A stretch of DNA of 64,000 nucleotides from an uncultured Chlorobiaceae bacterium (lineage in GTDB: Bacteria; Bacteroidota; Chlorobiia; Chlorobiales; Chlorobiaceae), in the NCBI GenBank assembly GCA_903840935.1, contig CAIMHT010000047.1, forward strand, positions 1 through 64,000, read 5' to 3'. Made by a program: the position numbers and the translations under genes. Position 1 is the stretch's first letter, and each line of letters starts with the position of its first letter. Below are positions 54,748 through 63,091 of the stretch, one piece after another. The notes beneath the pieces are model-generated. The model did no database searches. It saw only the letters and a program-made list of their open reading frames with translations, and had not been told where the DNA came from.

Positions 54748-55449
54748 TTAATTGATTGAGGAGTGAAGGATTTCACTGAGCACAACATCCGTTTGTCCGA
54801 GGTTTTCATACAAAACATGCGGATGATGCTTTTTCAGCTCCCGGGTTGAAAAGTTGCCGGTCGCCACGGCAATAGACTTTGCGTTCAGAACCCTGGCACA
54901 GGCGATATCATGTTCCGTATCGCCGATGATGATAATGTCGTGGTTCACAAACGTTTTTCCTGTCCGTTGGCGCGCTTTTTCGACCGCAACCGCCGGCAGT
55001 TCATTGCGAGTTGGTGCGTCATCGGCAAAGGCACCAAAGGGAAAATAATGGTTTATTTCAGGAAGCAGGAGCTTGTGCCGTCCAGAGGCTTCAAAATTTC
55101 CGGTCAAAAGAGCAAGCACTACTTCGCAATGGCCAGAAAGCTCCTGAAGCAACTCTCTGATGCCAACCATCAGACGGACGTCCGAGGCTTGGGCGGTACG
55201 CCGGAACAGCTCAATATAGCACGCCTTGACGCGCCCGAATTTTTCGGCAATCTCACCCTCACCAAGGCCGGCACTCTGCAAGACCTCATAAATGACAACG
55301 CTGTCCATCTTGCCGCAAAAATTATGCGTCGGTGCGCTTCCCGCCGTGCCGTAGACCTCCGTCAGGGCATCAACCAGCACGCTGCGGTTGATCTTGCTCA
55401 CCGAAAGCAATGTTCCGTCGATATCAAATAACACAAGTTTCTTCAGCAT
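54748..55449 (-). CDS. HAD-superfamily hydrolase
   Basis: 233 residues. Motif I D-I-D-G-T-L-L (9-15), motif II L-A-L-L-T-G-N, motif III lysine near E-K-A-R-Q-R-T-G-K, motif [12 protein letters not shown] helical cap follows motif I. Likely a phosphatase of the phosphoglycolate/beta-phosphoglucomutase type; substrate unknown. 18 bases after smc and 10 before nusB. Confidence 0.85.
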   Translation of the reverse strand: MLKKLVLFDIDGTLLSVSKINRSVLVDALTEVYGTAGSAPTHNFCGKMDSVVIYEVLQSAGLGEGEIAEKFGRVKACYIELFRRTAQASDVRLMVGIRELLQELSGHCEVVLALLTGNFEASGRHKLLLPEINHYFPFGAFADDAPTRNELPAVAVEKARQRTGKTFVNHDIIIIGDTEHDIACARVLNAKSIAVATGNFSTRELKKHHPHVLYENLGQTDVVLSEILHSSIN

Positions 55450-55467
55450 GGCATCTCTTGGAACCTC

Positions 55468-58400
55468 TCAAATCCTTATTTTTTCGAGTCGTACAGGAAT
55501 CAGTCTTGATACACCCTCCTCCTCCATAGTGACTCCGTAAAGAGCCTGGCAGGAGGCCATGGTTTTTTTGTTGTGCGTAACAATAATGAATTGGGTGTTA
55601 TTCTCAAATTTTTTCAGGAGTTTAATAAAGCGGGTCACATTGGCATCATCCAGCGGAGCATCCACTTCATCAAGAATACAGAAAGGGCTCGGCTTTACCA
55701 GATAGATGGCAAAAAGAAGCGAAAGTGCTGTCAACGCCTTCTCTCCGCCACTCAACTGCTCAATGGAAAGAGGCTTTTTACCCCTTGGTTTGGCCACAAT
55801 CTCGATGTGGGCATCAAGAGGATCTTCACCGGAATGAATAAGCAGATCGGCCTCATCCTCCAGATCAAAAAGCTCCCGAAAAAGAGCAATAAAGTTTTTT
55901 CTCACCTCGCAAAATGTCGCCTCAAATTTTTGAAGAGCCGCCTTGTTGATCTCCTCGATGGTTGCGCGAAGCTCCCGCTCGGCCTTAAGCAAATCCGCCC
56001 GCTGCGTGACCAGAAAATCGAGCCGCTCTTTTTCCGCCTCATACTCATCAAGCGCCAGCTCATTGACCGCGCCAAACTGTGCACGCTGTTTCTTCAGCAG
56101 CTCAAGCCGTTCCTTCGCCTCATTGCGGTCATAAGCATCATCAAGAACCGGTTCAGCCATCAAGGCAAGGTCACAGTTATATTTTACCTGCGCCTCCGTA
56201 AAGAGATGGTCGAGCGACTGCTCCAGTTGCATACTCTCGTGGATGAGGGTTGCGAGTAACTGCAGCCGCTGGTCGTGTTTCCGTCGCAGCTCCCGCAGCA
56301 TCGCCTGGCTTTCGTGATGCTGAGCCTGCCGCTCCCGGTAAGCCAGTCCAAGGTCACCAACCCTTTTCTGCTCTCCGGCAGCTTCAAGAAGCAGCTCCTC
56401 CAGCTCATTTTTCATCCCTTCAGATGCCTTACGGCCCAAAAGCCGTTTCTTTTCGGCAGCAGCACTCTCCGCCTGGAATCTTTTGATCTCTTCAAGCAGC
56501 GCACTCCGGTTCTCTGCCACAGCCGCTATGCTGAAATTGAGCTTTTCAAGATCGCGGAGCGCATCCTTGTAGCGGCTTTGACGGGCCTGCATCTCCCGGC
56601 CAAAAAGATGATGACGCGACTCAAGAGCGGTAAGGTTCTCCTGCAAAAGCCTGATTTTTTCACTGAACCGTGCCGCTGCCAACGCCTTGCTGCCTATCGC
56701 GGGCAAAAGCGCCTGCAGTTCAGCCTCGCAGGCCGCTTTTTGCGTAACCATTGCCACCCTTTCCGCTTCAGCCTGCTCTCGCTCCCGCTTGCTGGCACTC
56801 TCCTCGGCATCCAGCCGGGCCGCCCTCTTCTCAAGCGCCCCAAGTTCCCCCGTAAGCCGCTCAACCTCCCGGCGCTCTTCATTCACCCTGATCAATCCCA
56901 GCTCCCTGCGCAATTGCAAAAGAGCCTCCTCCTCCTTTGCGATTGTTTTTTCCAGCGTCACAAGCTCTTTCCTGAGGCGCTCACGCAGCGCCTTCCTCCC
57001 GAGCCGCAGCCCCTCGCTGTTTTTTGAGCTGCCACCCAAAAGGAGCCCCCTGCCGGCAAATTTTTCACCCTCACTGGTCACAAACGAGCAGTCCGCATAG
57101 CGCAAGGCAAGTGACTCAGCCGTTTTAAGATCCGGGACAACATAGCTCTTGCCGAGCAACAGCAACAGGGCGTGATGCAGTTCCGGAGGGTAGTTGATGA
57201 GTTCAGCGGTTTTCTGTGCGCCCGCAATCTCCGGGTAGTCAACCCCATCGCTCTTGCTCACCAGATCGAGCACCAGAAAATGAACCTTACCCTTGTTGGA
57301 ACTCCTCAGATTGGCAATTCCCTCCTTGGCCTCCTCCAACGACTGGCAGACATAATAGCTCATACTGTCTCCAAGCGCCGCATTGACCGCCTTCTGGCAA
57401 GAACTCTCAAGCGAAAGAAGATCCGACAGGCATCCCAGCCCCGGCCTCCCGCTCTTCTGCTTTTCAAGAAATCCGATTCCCTCCGGCATTCCCTCAAAAT
57501 TATCAAGCACCGAGTTGGCAAGCAGAATCTGGTTGTGCACCTTCTCCCTCTCAGATCGCTTCAAAAGAAGAGCCTCCTGCATCTCCGCGATACGGCCTTT
57601 CATCACCTCCAGCCGTTCCCGAGTTATCTCTTCCTGTTTTTTTGCCTCATCGATTTCCTCTTTTTTGCATCTGCTCTCCTGCTGCAACTCCTCCTCAGCG
57701 CTACGCGAACCCCGCATCTTCTCCAGGGTTGCCGCCTCTTTTGCTTCAAGCCGCTCAATCGTCGAACGCAGATACTCCCGCTTCGATTCAAGACTGTGTT
57801 TCGTCAACGCCAGGTGGTTCGCCTCACTCTGCTCCTCTGCGCAAAGCCTCCGCTCACGGGCAAGCTCCTCGCGCTGCTGACCGAGTGTTGTATTAAGCTG
57901 GTCATGCTCCGTAACAAGGCTATGAAAGGCCGCATGAAGCTCCTCGCATGCTGCTTCCCCAGGAGCTTTCTGCCCAAGCAGCTCACGCTCGCGCACCTCT
58001 TCTTCGGCGCTTTTCTGCTCTTTATTGCTGATAATTGCCCTGAAGCGCGTCATATCCGTCAAAAGGCTCTTTTGATGCTCCTCATGCTGCAAAAGAGTCT
58101 TTTCAAGGGCATGAATCCGCTGATTGCTCTCGTTCAGTCTTTTCTGACTCTCCGTCAAGGCACTCTCCTCCTTCAGCAACAGCAGCTCCCGCTCTTCAGA
58201 AGCGCTCTCTTCGGTCGCAATTGCAGTCGCACAGGTATGGTTCAGCCTCTCCTCCTCCCTGATACGGAGCTGCATTGGCTCAAGCTGCTCGCGCAGCTCC
58301 TCCATCCGGAGCCAGGAGAGCGCAAGATCAAGATCACGAATCTTCTTTTTCAACTCCCTCAGTTTTTCAGCCTTGCGCACCTGCAGCTTCAGGCTGCGCA

Positions 58401-59004
58401 CCTTCTTCTCAACCTCCGCCACCACATCATCAACGCGGGAGAGGTCGCGCGACGTACTTTCAAGCAGCTTGAAACTCTGTTTCCGACGCTGTTTATAACG
58501 GGTTATCCCTGCCGCCTCCTCAAAAAGCTTCAGGCGCTCCTCACTCTTGTTACTGATAATCTCCTCAATCATCTTCAGCTCAATAACCGAATAAGCATCA
58601 CTGCCCATCCCGGTATCGGTGAAAAGATCAAGAATATCGCGCAGCCGGCAAGGCACCATATTCAGCATGAACTCACTATCGCCGTTGCGGTACAAGCGGC
58701 GCGTAACCGTTACCTCGGTATACTCAATCGGCAGCACATTACGCGTATTCTCTATGGTCAGAGAGACTTCCGCAAGACTGAGAGGCTTAAGGTTCCTCGA
58801 ACCATTAAAAATAATATTCTCCATCTTCGTCGACCGGAGCAGCGACGACTTCTGCTCGCCCAGCACCCAGCGCATGGCATCCACCACATTCGTCTTCCCG
58901 CACCCGTTAGGCCCCACAATAGCCGTAAGACCCTTGTCAAATTTGATTCTGACCCGATGCGCAAAGCTCTTGAAGCCCAGGAGCTCAATTTTCGAAAGAT
59001 ACAT
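55468..59004 (-). CDS. smc: chromosome segregation protein SMC
   Basis: 1178 residues from ATG 59004. Walker A G-P-N-G-C-G-K-T-N (31-39), long coiled-coils rich in E/R/L/K, and a hinge around 515-640 (starting P-E-G-I-G-F-L-E). The head ends with signature Q-L-S-G-G-E-K-A-L-T and Walker B F-C-I-L-D-E-V-D-A-P-L-D-D. The frame extends 38 codons further upstream, but that part translates a REP repeat and is not coding. Head of smc-HAD-nusB-nth. Confidence 0.95.
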   Translation of the reverse strand: MYLSKIELLGFKSFAHRVRIKFDKGLTAIVGPNGCGKTNVVDAMRWVLGEQKSSLLRSTKMENIIFNGSRNLKPLSLAEVSLTIENTRNVLPIEYTEVTVTRRLYRNGDSEFMLNMVPCRLRDILDLFTDTGMGSDAYSVIELKMIEEIISNKSEERLKLFEEAAGITRYKQRRKQSFKLLESTSRDLSRVDDVVAEVEKKVRSLKLQVRKAEKLRELKKKIRDLDLALSWLRMEELREQLEPMQLRIREEERLNHTCATAIATEESASEERELLLLKEESALTESQKRLNESNQRIHALEKTLLQHEEHQKSLLTDMTRFRAIISNKEQKSAEEEVRERELLGQKAPGEAACEELHAAFHSLVTEHDQLNTTLGQQREELARERRLCAEEQSEANHLALTKHSLESKREYLRSTIERLEAKEAATLEKMRGSRSAEEELQQESRCKKEEIDEAKKQEEITRERLEVMKGRIAEMQEALLLKRSEREKVHNQILLANSVLDNFEGMPEGIGFLEKQKSGRPGLGCLSDLLSLESSCQKAVNAALGDSMSYYVCQSLEEAKEGIANLRSSNKGKVHFLVLDLVSKSDGVDYPEIAGAQKTAELINYPPELHHALLLLLGKSYVVPDLKTAESLALRYADCSFVTSEGEKFAGRGLLLGGSSKNSEGLRLGRKALRERLRKELVTLEKTIAKEEEALLQLRRELGLIRVNEERREVERLTGELGALEKRAARLDAEESASKREREQAEAERVAMVTQKAACEAELQALLPAIGSKALAAARFSEKIRLLQENLTALESRHHLFGREMQARQSRYKDALRDLEKLNFSIAAVAENRSALLEEIKRFQAESAAAEKKRLLGRKASEGMKNELEELLLEAAGEQKRVGDLGLAYRERQAQHHESQAMLRELRRKHDQRLQLLATLIHESMQLEQSLDHLFTEAQVKYNCDLALMAEPVLDDAYDRNEAKERLELLKKQRAQFGAVNELALDEYEAEKERLDFLVTQRADLLKAERELRATIEEINKAALQKFEATFCEVRKNFIALFRELFDLEDEADLLIHSGEDPLDAHIEIVAKPRGKKPLSIEQLSGGEKALTALSLLFAIYLVKPSPFCILDEVDAPLDDANVTRFIKLLKKFENNTQFIIVTHNKKTMASCQALYGVTMEEEGVSRLIPVRLEKIRI

Positions 59005-59097
59005 CTGAAAAATGAAGACAATAAGGGTTTGACAGTCACAATCCAGGCCAAAAACATCAATGTAACAAAAAACAAACCCGCAAAAAACACCCCTTAC

Positions 59098-59486
59098 AGG
59101 CGGGGTCAACCCGCCCAAATAATCGACAAAAAACCCCCATCCCCCCGGTCATTGCGCCCGCAATGTGGCCCCGCAAAATTCCCCAACGTCCATCCCGCGC
59201 CCCCCCCCCCATCCGCCGTCACCCCAAACCCGTAGGGGCGGGGTCATCCCGCCCAAATAATCGACAAAAAACCCCCATCCCCCGGTCATCGCGCCCGCAA
59301 TATGGCCCCGCAAAATCCCCCAACGTCCATCCCGCGCCACCCCCCCCAATCCGCCGTCACCCCAAACCCATACGTGCGGGGTCATCCCGACCAAATAATC
59401 GACACAAAAACCCCATCCCCCGGTCATCGCGCCCATATTGTGGAAAACGCAACCCCCCCATTGCCCATCCCCCGTAACAATCGATC
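59098..59486. repeat. 138-bp repeat array upstream of smc and the transposase
   Basis: AAATAATCGACA occurs at 59117, 59255 and 59393, exactly 138 bases apart. Two full units and one partial unit follow, each with CCCCCATCCCCC, CGGTCATCGCGCCC and poly-C runs. REP palindromes are at about 59098-59116, 59232-59254 and (degenerate) 59370-59392. The 59005-59590 interval has no gene; the last 100 bases are AT-rich. Confidence 0.85.
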
Positions 59487-59590
59487 CTAAAACAGGGTTC
59501 GAAATATTCGGAATTTGTAAAATATACGTATATTTTCGCGTTTGATCTGGCCGTGCAACAGAAAACCTGATAGCATTCATCATTTGTCGG

Positions 59591-60181
59591 ATGTACGACC
59601 CACAACAACATCACAGGCACTCCATTCGGTTGCAAGGGTATGATTATGCACAATCATGCGCCTGTTTTATTACTATCTGTACCCAAAACCGCCGAATGAT
59701 GTTTGGCCACATTGCTGGCGGAAAAATGGCATTGAATGATGCAGGTAACATCGTCCAGGATGTTTGGTATCAAATTCAGGGTCATTTTCCACATGTAATC
59801 ACGGACGAATTTGTCATCATGCCCAATCATATTCATGGAATATTAATGACGGGGTTGGGCGGGATGATTGATGGGGCGGGCGGGATGATTGATGGGGAGG
59901 GCGGGATGACCCCGCCCCTACGGTCGTTGAATTCGATTGGTGATAATGAATGGTGCGAAAACCGCGTGCCAACGATTGGACAAATTGTTGGATATTTCAA
60001 ATATGTGTCAACAAAAAAAATCAATGAAATCCGTAATTCAGGGATTCAAAAAATATGGCAACGCAATTATTACGAACACATTATTCGCAATGAATCCGAA
60101 TTGGCCAAAATCCATAAATACATACAAAACAACCCATTAAATTGGCAAACAGACAAATTACATCATAACAACCCCCCGTAG
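59591..60181 (+). CDS. REP-associated tyrosine transposase (Y1/HUH, RAYT family)
   Basis: 196 residues. N-terminus I-R-L-Q-G-Y-D-Y and C-F-I-T-I-C-T-Q-N-R, HUH motif in M-P-N-H-I-H-G-I, and the catalytic tyrosine helix W-Q-R-N-Y-Y-E-H-I-I-R-N-E. RAYTs are single-copy HUH enzymes that spread REP palindromes. Between HUH and tyrosine the gene contains a complete REP palindrome (59899-59921) and two GGMIDG repeats. The TAG stop (60179-60181) is part of the flanking REP. Confidence 0.88.
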   Translation: MYDPQQHHRHSIRLQGYDYAQSCACFITICTQNRRMMFGHIAGGKMALNDAGNIVQDVWYQIQGHFPHVITDEFVIMPNHIHGILMTGLGGMIDGAGGMIDGEGGMTPPLRSLNSIGDNEWCENRVPTIGQIVGYFKYVSTKKINEIRNSGIQKIWQRNYYEHIIRNESELAKIHKYIQNNPLNWQTDKLHHNNPP

Positions 60182-60400
60182 GGGCGGGGTCATCCCGCCC
60201 TATGTGCGTCAACGCAAACCCTCCCCGGTCATCCCGCCCTATGTGCGTCAACGCAAACCCTCCCCGGTCATCCCGCCCTATGTGCGTCAACGCAAACCCC
60301 CCCGGTCATCCCGCCCAAATAATCGACACAAAACCCCCATCCCCCCGGTCATCGCGCCTATATTGTGGAAAACGCAAAATCCCACATCCCGTAACAATCA
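60178..60400. repeat. REP, 39-bp tandem array and direct-repeat copy downstream of the transposase
   Basis: A REP at 60178-60200 is followed by three tandem units of 39, 39 and 38 bases (60201-60316), each starting TATGTGCGTCAACGCAAACC. A second copy of the AAATAATCGACAC-type repeat (60317-about 60400) matches the one upstream of the transposase (59393-59486), including its ATTGTGGAAAACGC and CCCGTAACAATC segments. Confidence 0.85.
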
Positions 60401-60455
60401 ATAAAAAAAATGAATGGGGCGGCGGGGAAATAAATGGGCGAAACGACGATGGGGA

Positions 60456-60478
60456 GGGCGGGATGACCCCGCCCCTAC
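60456..60478. repeat. REP palindrome overlapping the 3' end of folP
   Basis: GGGCGGGATGACCCCGCCC followed by CTAC. On the minus strand its CGTAG supplies the folP stop codon TAG (60477-60475), so the element sits exactly at the end of the gene. Confidence 0.8.
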
Positions 60479-61332
60479 GATGATGGGTTATGGGTGGCGC
60501 GTATGATGGCGGTGCATGCGGCGGCGGCAGCGACGTCGTGGACACGCAATATGGTGGCGCCACGCATCAGGGCTATCGTTTGTGCTGCGATGGTGGCGGC
60601 CAGCCGTTCGGATGGTGGCGGGGTTTCACCGCCGGGCGGGGTAATTGCATGGCCGAGAAACGATTTTCGCGACAAACCCGCCAGGATCGGGCGCCCAAGG
60701 GCAAGCAGGGCATCAAGCTGATCGAGCAGTTGGAAATTCTCAGCAACGCTTTTGCCAAAGCCGAAACCCGGATCGATGAAAATATCCTCAATCGAATGCT
60801 CTTCAGCAAGTGCTATGGAACGCGCCAAAAAACGGTTCACCCGCGCCACTATATTCTCTCCCTCCTCCTCAGCAGCCGTGCTCCACTGCATTGACTGAGG
60901 CCTCACTGCCGTATGCATCAACACCACCGCCGCCTGGTACTTCCGGCATACGTACGGAAGATCGTGGTCGAAAGTAAAGCCCGAAATATCATTAACGATA
61001 TGTGCCCCGGCCCGCAACGCCTCTTCGGCGACCTCCGCCTTAAAGGTATCGATTGAAATCAGGATATCGCTTTTCTGGCGCAAAAGGGCAACCAGCGGCA
61101 CCGTACGCCCAATCTCCTCACGGGCAGATACTTTTTCAGCTCCCGGACGCGACGACTCCCCGCCAATATCAATAATCGAGGCCCCCTCCCCGATCATCGC
61201 CAGCGCATGATCAAGCGCACGCTCCAAGTTCACGCCGCTGCTGGCGGCGTGCAACACCCCGCCGTCATAAAACGAATCAGGCGTTGTATTCAAAATACCC
61301 ATGATGAGTGGCCCCCCAGAGAGATCGATCAT
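60475..61332 (-). CDS. folP: dihydropteroate synthase
   Basis: 285 residues from ATG 61332. TIM barrel with G-I-L-N-T-T-P-D-S-F-Y-D-G-G, D-I-G-G-E-S-S-R-P-G-A, N-D-I-S-G-F-T, D-P-G-F-G-F-G-K and G-L-S-R-K-S-F-L-G. Condenses p-aminobenzoate with the pterin pyrophosphate. Its ATG overlaps the stop of the M50 protease gene (TGATG). Its own TAG stop lies in a REP repeat, so the last residues may differ from relatives. Confidence 0.93.
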   Translation of the reverse strand: MIDLSGGPLIMGILNTTPDSFYDGGVLHAASSGVNLERALDHALAMIGEGASIIDIGGESSRPGAEKVSAREEIGRTVPLVALLRQKSDILISIDTFKAEVAEEALRAGAHIVNDISGFTFDHDLPYVCRKYQAAVVLMHTAVRPQSMQWSTAAEEEGENIVARVNRFLARSIALAEEHSIEDIFIDPGFGFGKSVAENFQLLDQLDALLALGRPILAGLSRKSFLGHAITPPGGETPPPSERLAATIAAQTIALMRGATILRVHDVAAAAACTAIIRATHNPSS

Positions 61333-62363
61333 CAGGTCACCCCGAACGGTACCGGGGTGAAGGTGATAACAAAAATCGCTATGGTAACCCATCCATACAG
61401 GGTTCTTCCGGCTGTAAGGGGATGGTCATGCACGGTCGGAGGATGGTTCAGACCGACAACACGCGAAAGAATCAGCGACCACAACATCCAGCCCGGCCAT
61501 GACCAGCGCAGCATTTCCGGAGGAATAATCAGTGCAATTGCCTCCGGTTTGAGCCACGAGAGCAGCAGCTCCAGAAATGAGGGAAAACCAAGAATCAGGA
61601 TAAAGAGAAAACATAATCGCGCCAAAGCCACATGTCCTCTCCTGCCGAACAGGGCATAACTGATATGGCCCCCGTCAAGCTGGCCAACCGGAAGAAGGTT
61701 CAGTGCCGTCACAAGAGAACCAAGCCAGCCCGCAAAAAGAAAGGGATAATGATACATTTCCGTCATTGGCGGAAGGTTTTTCGGCGCAATCACATACTCC
61801 AGCCCCATCCAGAGCAGATTTTTGCCCAAAACAAGGGTACCCGGAGTAACCGGTGCCTCCAAACCGCCCCCGGAAGCAAACTCAGGATGAATGCTATAAA
61901 TAAAATCGGTCGGAGGAAGATTCAGAAAACCGTAAACCAGAAGCGCTACACAGACGACAAAGCCGCCCATCGGCCCCGAAACCCCGATATCGAAGAGAGA
62001 GTTTGTTCCAGGGATTCGATCTCTCACTTTAATCACCGCACCCATCGTCCCGAGGCTCAGAAGGGAGGGCAGTGGAGGCACAGGAATATAATAAGGAAGC
62101 GTTGCCCGCACACGATGGTGCCGCGCAGCAAAAAAGTGGCCAAACTCATGAGCCGTCAAAAAAAGAAGGAGCGAGGCCGAGTAAGGAATACCCGGGGCAA
62201 GCGAGCTGATAAAAAGTGGAAAAGAGCTGAACGTTACCGCATGGCCACCCCAGAAAGCTCCTGCCCAAAGTGTGGTCACTACGGTCAAAAGAAAGAGGAG
62301 GAGATGAAGAGGGTAGTTCTGGCTAACAGAAAGCGGCCGGTTCGAAAAAATCGGAAAACTCAT
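61332..62363 (-). CDS. site-2-protease-like M50 membrane metalloprotease
   Basis: 343 residues, about seven membrane helices. Zinc-binding H-E-F-G-H (72-76) and the third ligand in N-L-L-P-V-G-Q-L-D-G-G-H (about 219-230). Class is the cyanobacterial/plant EGY-like and S2P-type group. Natural substrate unknown. Coupled to folP by a one-base overlap. Confidence 0.88.
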   Translation of the reverse strand: MSFPIFSNRPLSVSQNYPLHLLLFLLTVVTTLWAGAFWGGHAVTFSSFPLFISSLAPGIPYSASLLLFLTAHEFGHFFAARHHRVRATLPYYIPVPPLPSLLSLGTMGAVIKVRDRIPGTNSLFDIGVSGPMGGFVVCVALLVYGFLNLPPTDFIYSIHPEFASGGGLEAPVTPGTLVLGKNLLWMGLEYVIAPKNLPPMTEMYHYPFLFAGWLGSLVTALNLLPVGQLDGGHISYALFGRRGHVALARLCFLFILILGFPSFLELLLSWLKPEAIALIIPPEMLRWSWPGWMLWSLILSRVVGLNHPPTVHDHPLTAGRTLYGWVTIAIFVITFTPVPFGVT

Positions 62364-62442
62364 GAAATCAATGCTGAAACAGTTGCGAAGCAGTCAAACC
62401 ATTGGCCGCCCACAGAATTGAGGGCGGCTCTGACTCAGAGAA

Positions 62443-62955
62443 CTAATCTTTATCGTTATCGCCATCTTTACCCTTGACGGCGCCCTTTTCACCCTCTTTA
62501 GCGGCACCCTTTTGGCCACCCGCTTTTTTCTCACCGAAGGTGGCAGCAAGCCCATTGATCAGTTCAACCTTCTCCTCAGCCGTCAACTTTGCTTCAGGAT
62601 GTGCAGGCAGGTAGATAAACGGAGGCATTTTGCCCTCCCTCACCTCACCGGCAGCCTTGTCGCCCTCATTTTCACCCGTCGTGCGTCCCCACTCCGAAAC
62701 ATTGAAAGCCTTTCGACCAAAAGAGACATCGACCTGGGTCAGCCACGATACCGGTGCCACAGAGCTGTACCACGGCCAGATGGTTTCATTCGAATGGCAG
62801 TTCTTGCAGGCACGGCCAAAAAGCTCGCTGGTGCGCGCAGAATCCCATTTCGGCTCCCCACTGACTGGAGGATTTTTGTGGTCACGGCCATAAGGAACAA
62901 GCTGAATGGCAGCCAGCGCTATCGCCGCTCCCGCAACGAATTGTAATGGTTTCAT
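62443..62955 (-). CDS. c-type cytochrome with single heme-binding domain
   Basis: 170 residues. Signal peptide/anchor (residues 4-20), then a heme site C-K-N-C-H (50-54) followed by [13 protein letters not shown], the signature of the haem_bd family. M-P-P-F-I-Y gives a likely methionine ligand. The C-terminal 30 residues are K/G/E/D-rich low-complexity. AAAGGAG lies upstream of the ATG, with a 12-base AGTATCGATACT palindrome between them. Confidence 0.85.
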   Translation of the reverse strand: MKPLQFVAGAAIALAAIQLVPYGRDHKNPPVSGEPKWDSARTSELFGRACKNCHSNETIWPWYSSVAPVSWLTQVDVSFGRKAFNVSEWGRTTGENEGDKAAGEVREGKMPPFIYLPAHPEAKLTAEEKVELINGLAATFGEKKAGGQKGAAKEGEKGAVKGKDGDNDKD

Positions 62956-62998
62956 AGTATCGATACTCCTTTGGTTGCTGTTATTAAGATTAAAATTT

Positions 62999-63017
62999 TA
63001 CGTGAATATACGTGAAT
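62999..63017 (+). promoter_or_regulatory. direct repeat TACGTGAAT in the divergent spacer
   Basis: TACGTGAAT occurs at 62999-63007 and 63009-63017, one helical turn apart, between the cytochrome and radical SAM genes. It could bind a regulator in tandem; no family is assigned. Confidence 0.35.
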
Positions 63018-63091
63018 TTTTGTTTCACCAATAATATGTATCTTTCTTATCTTTTTCGGCAGAAGTTCAACGACTCAAGTCTCTAATCACT

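Noticed and set aside
59005-59118. Longer SMC start with 38 extra residues
   Set aside because: The extension translates REP sequence and lies upstream of the family's normal M-Y-L-S-K-I-E-L start.
57172-59235. 687-codon open frame antisense to smc
   Set aside because: It mirrors the smc coding frame, is leucine/arginine-rich without domains, and smc on the other strand has every SMC motif.
59117-59486. Possible CRISPR array upstream of smc
   Set aside because: 138-bp tandem units without variable spacers.
60202-60483. 93-codon frame with three M-C-V-N-A-N-P-P repeats
   Set aside because: Entirely made of the 39-bp tandem repeat and REP DNA; no start signal.
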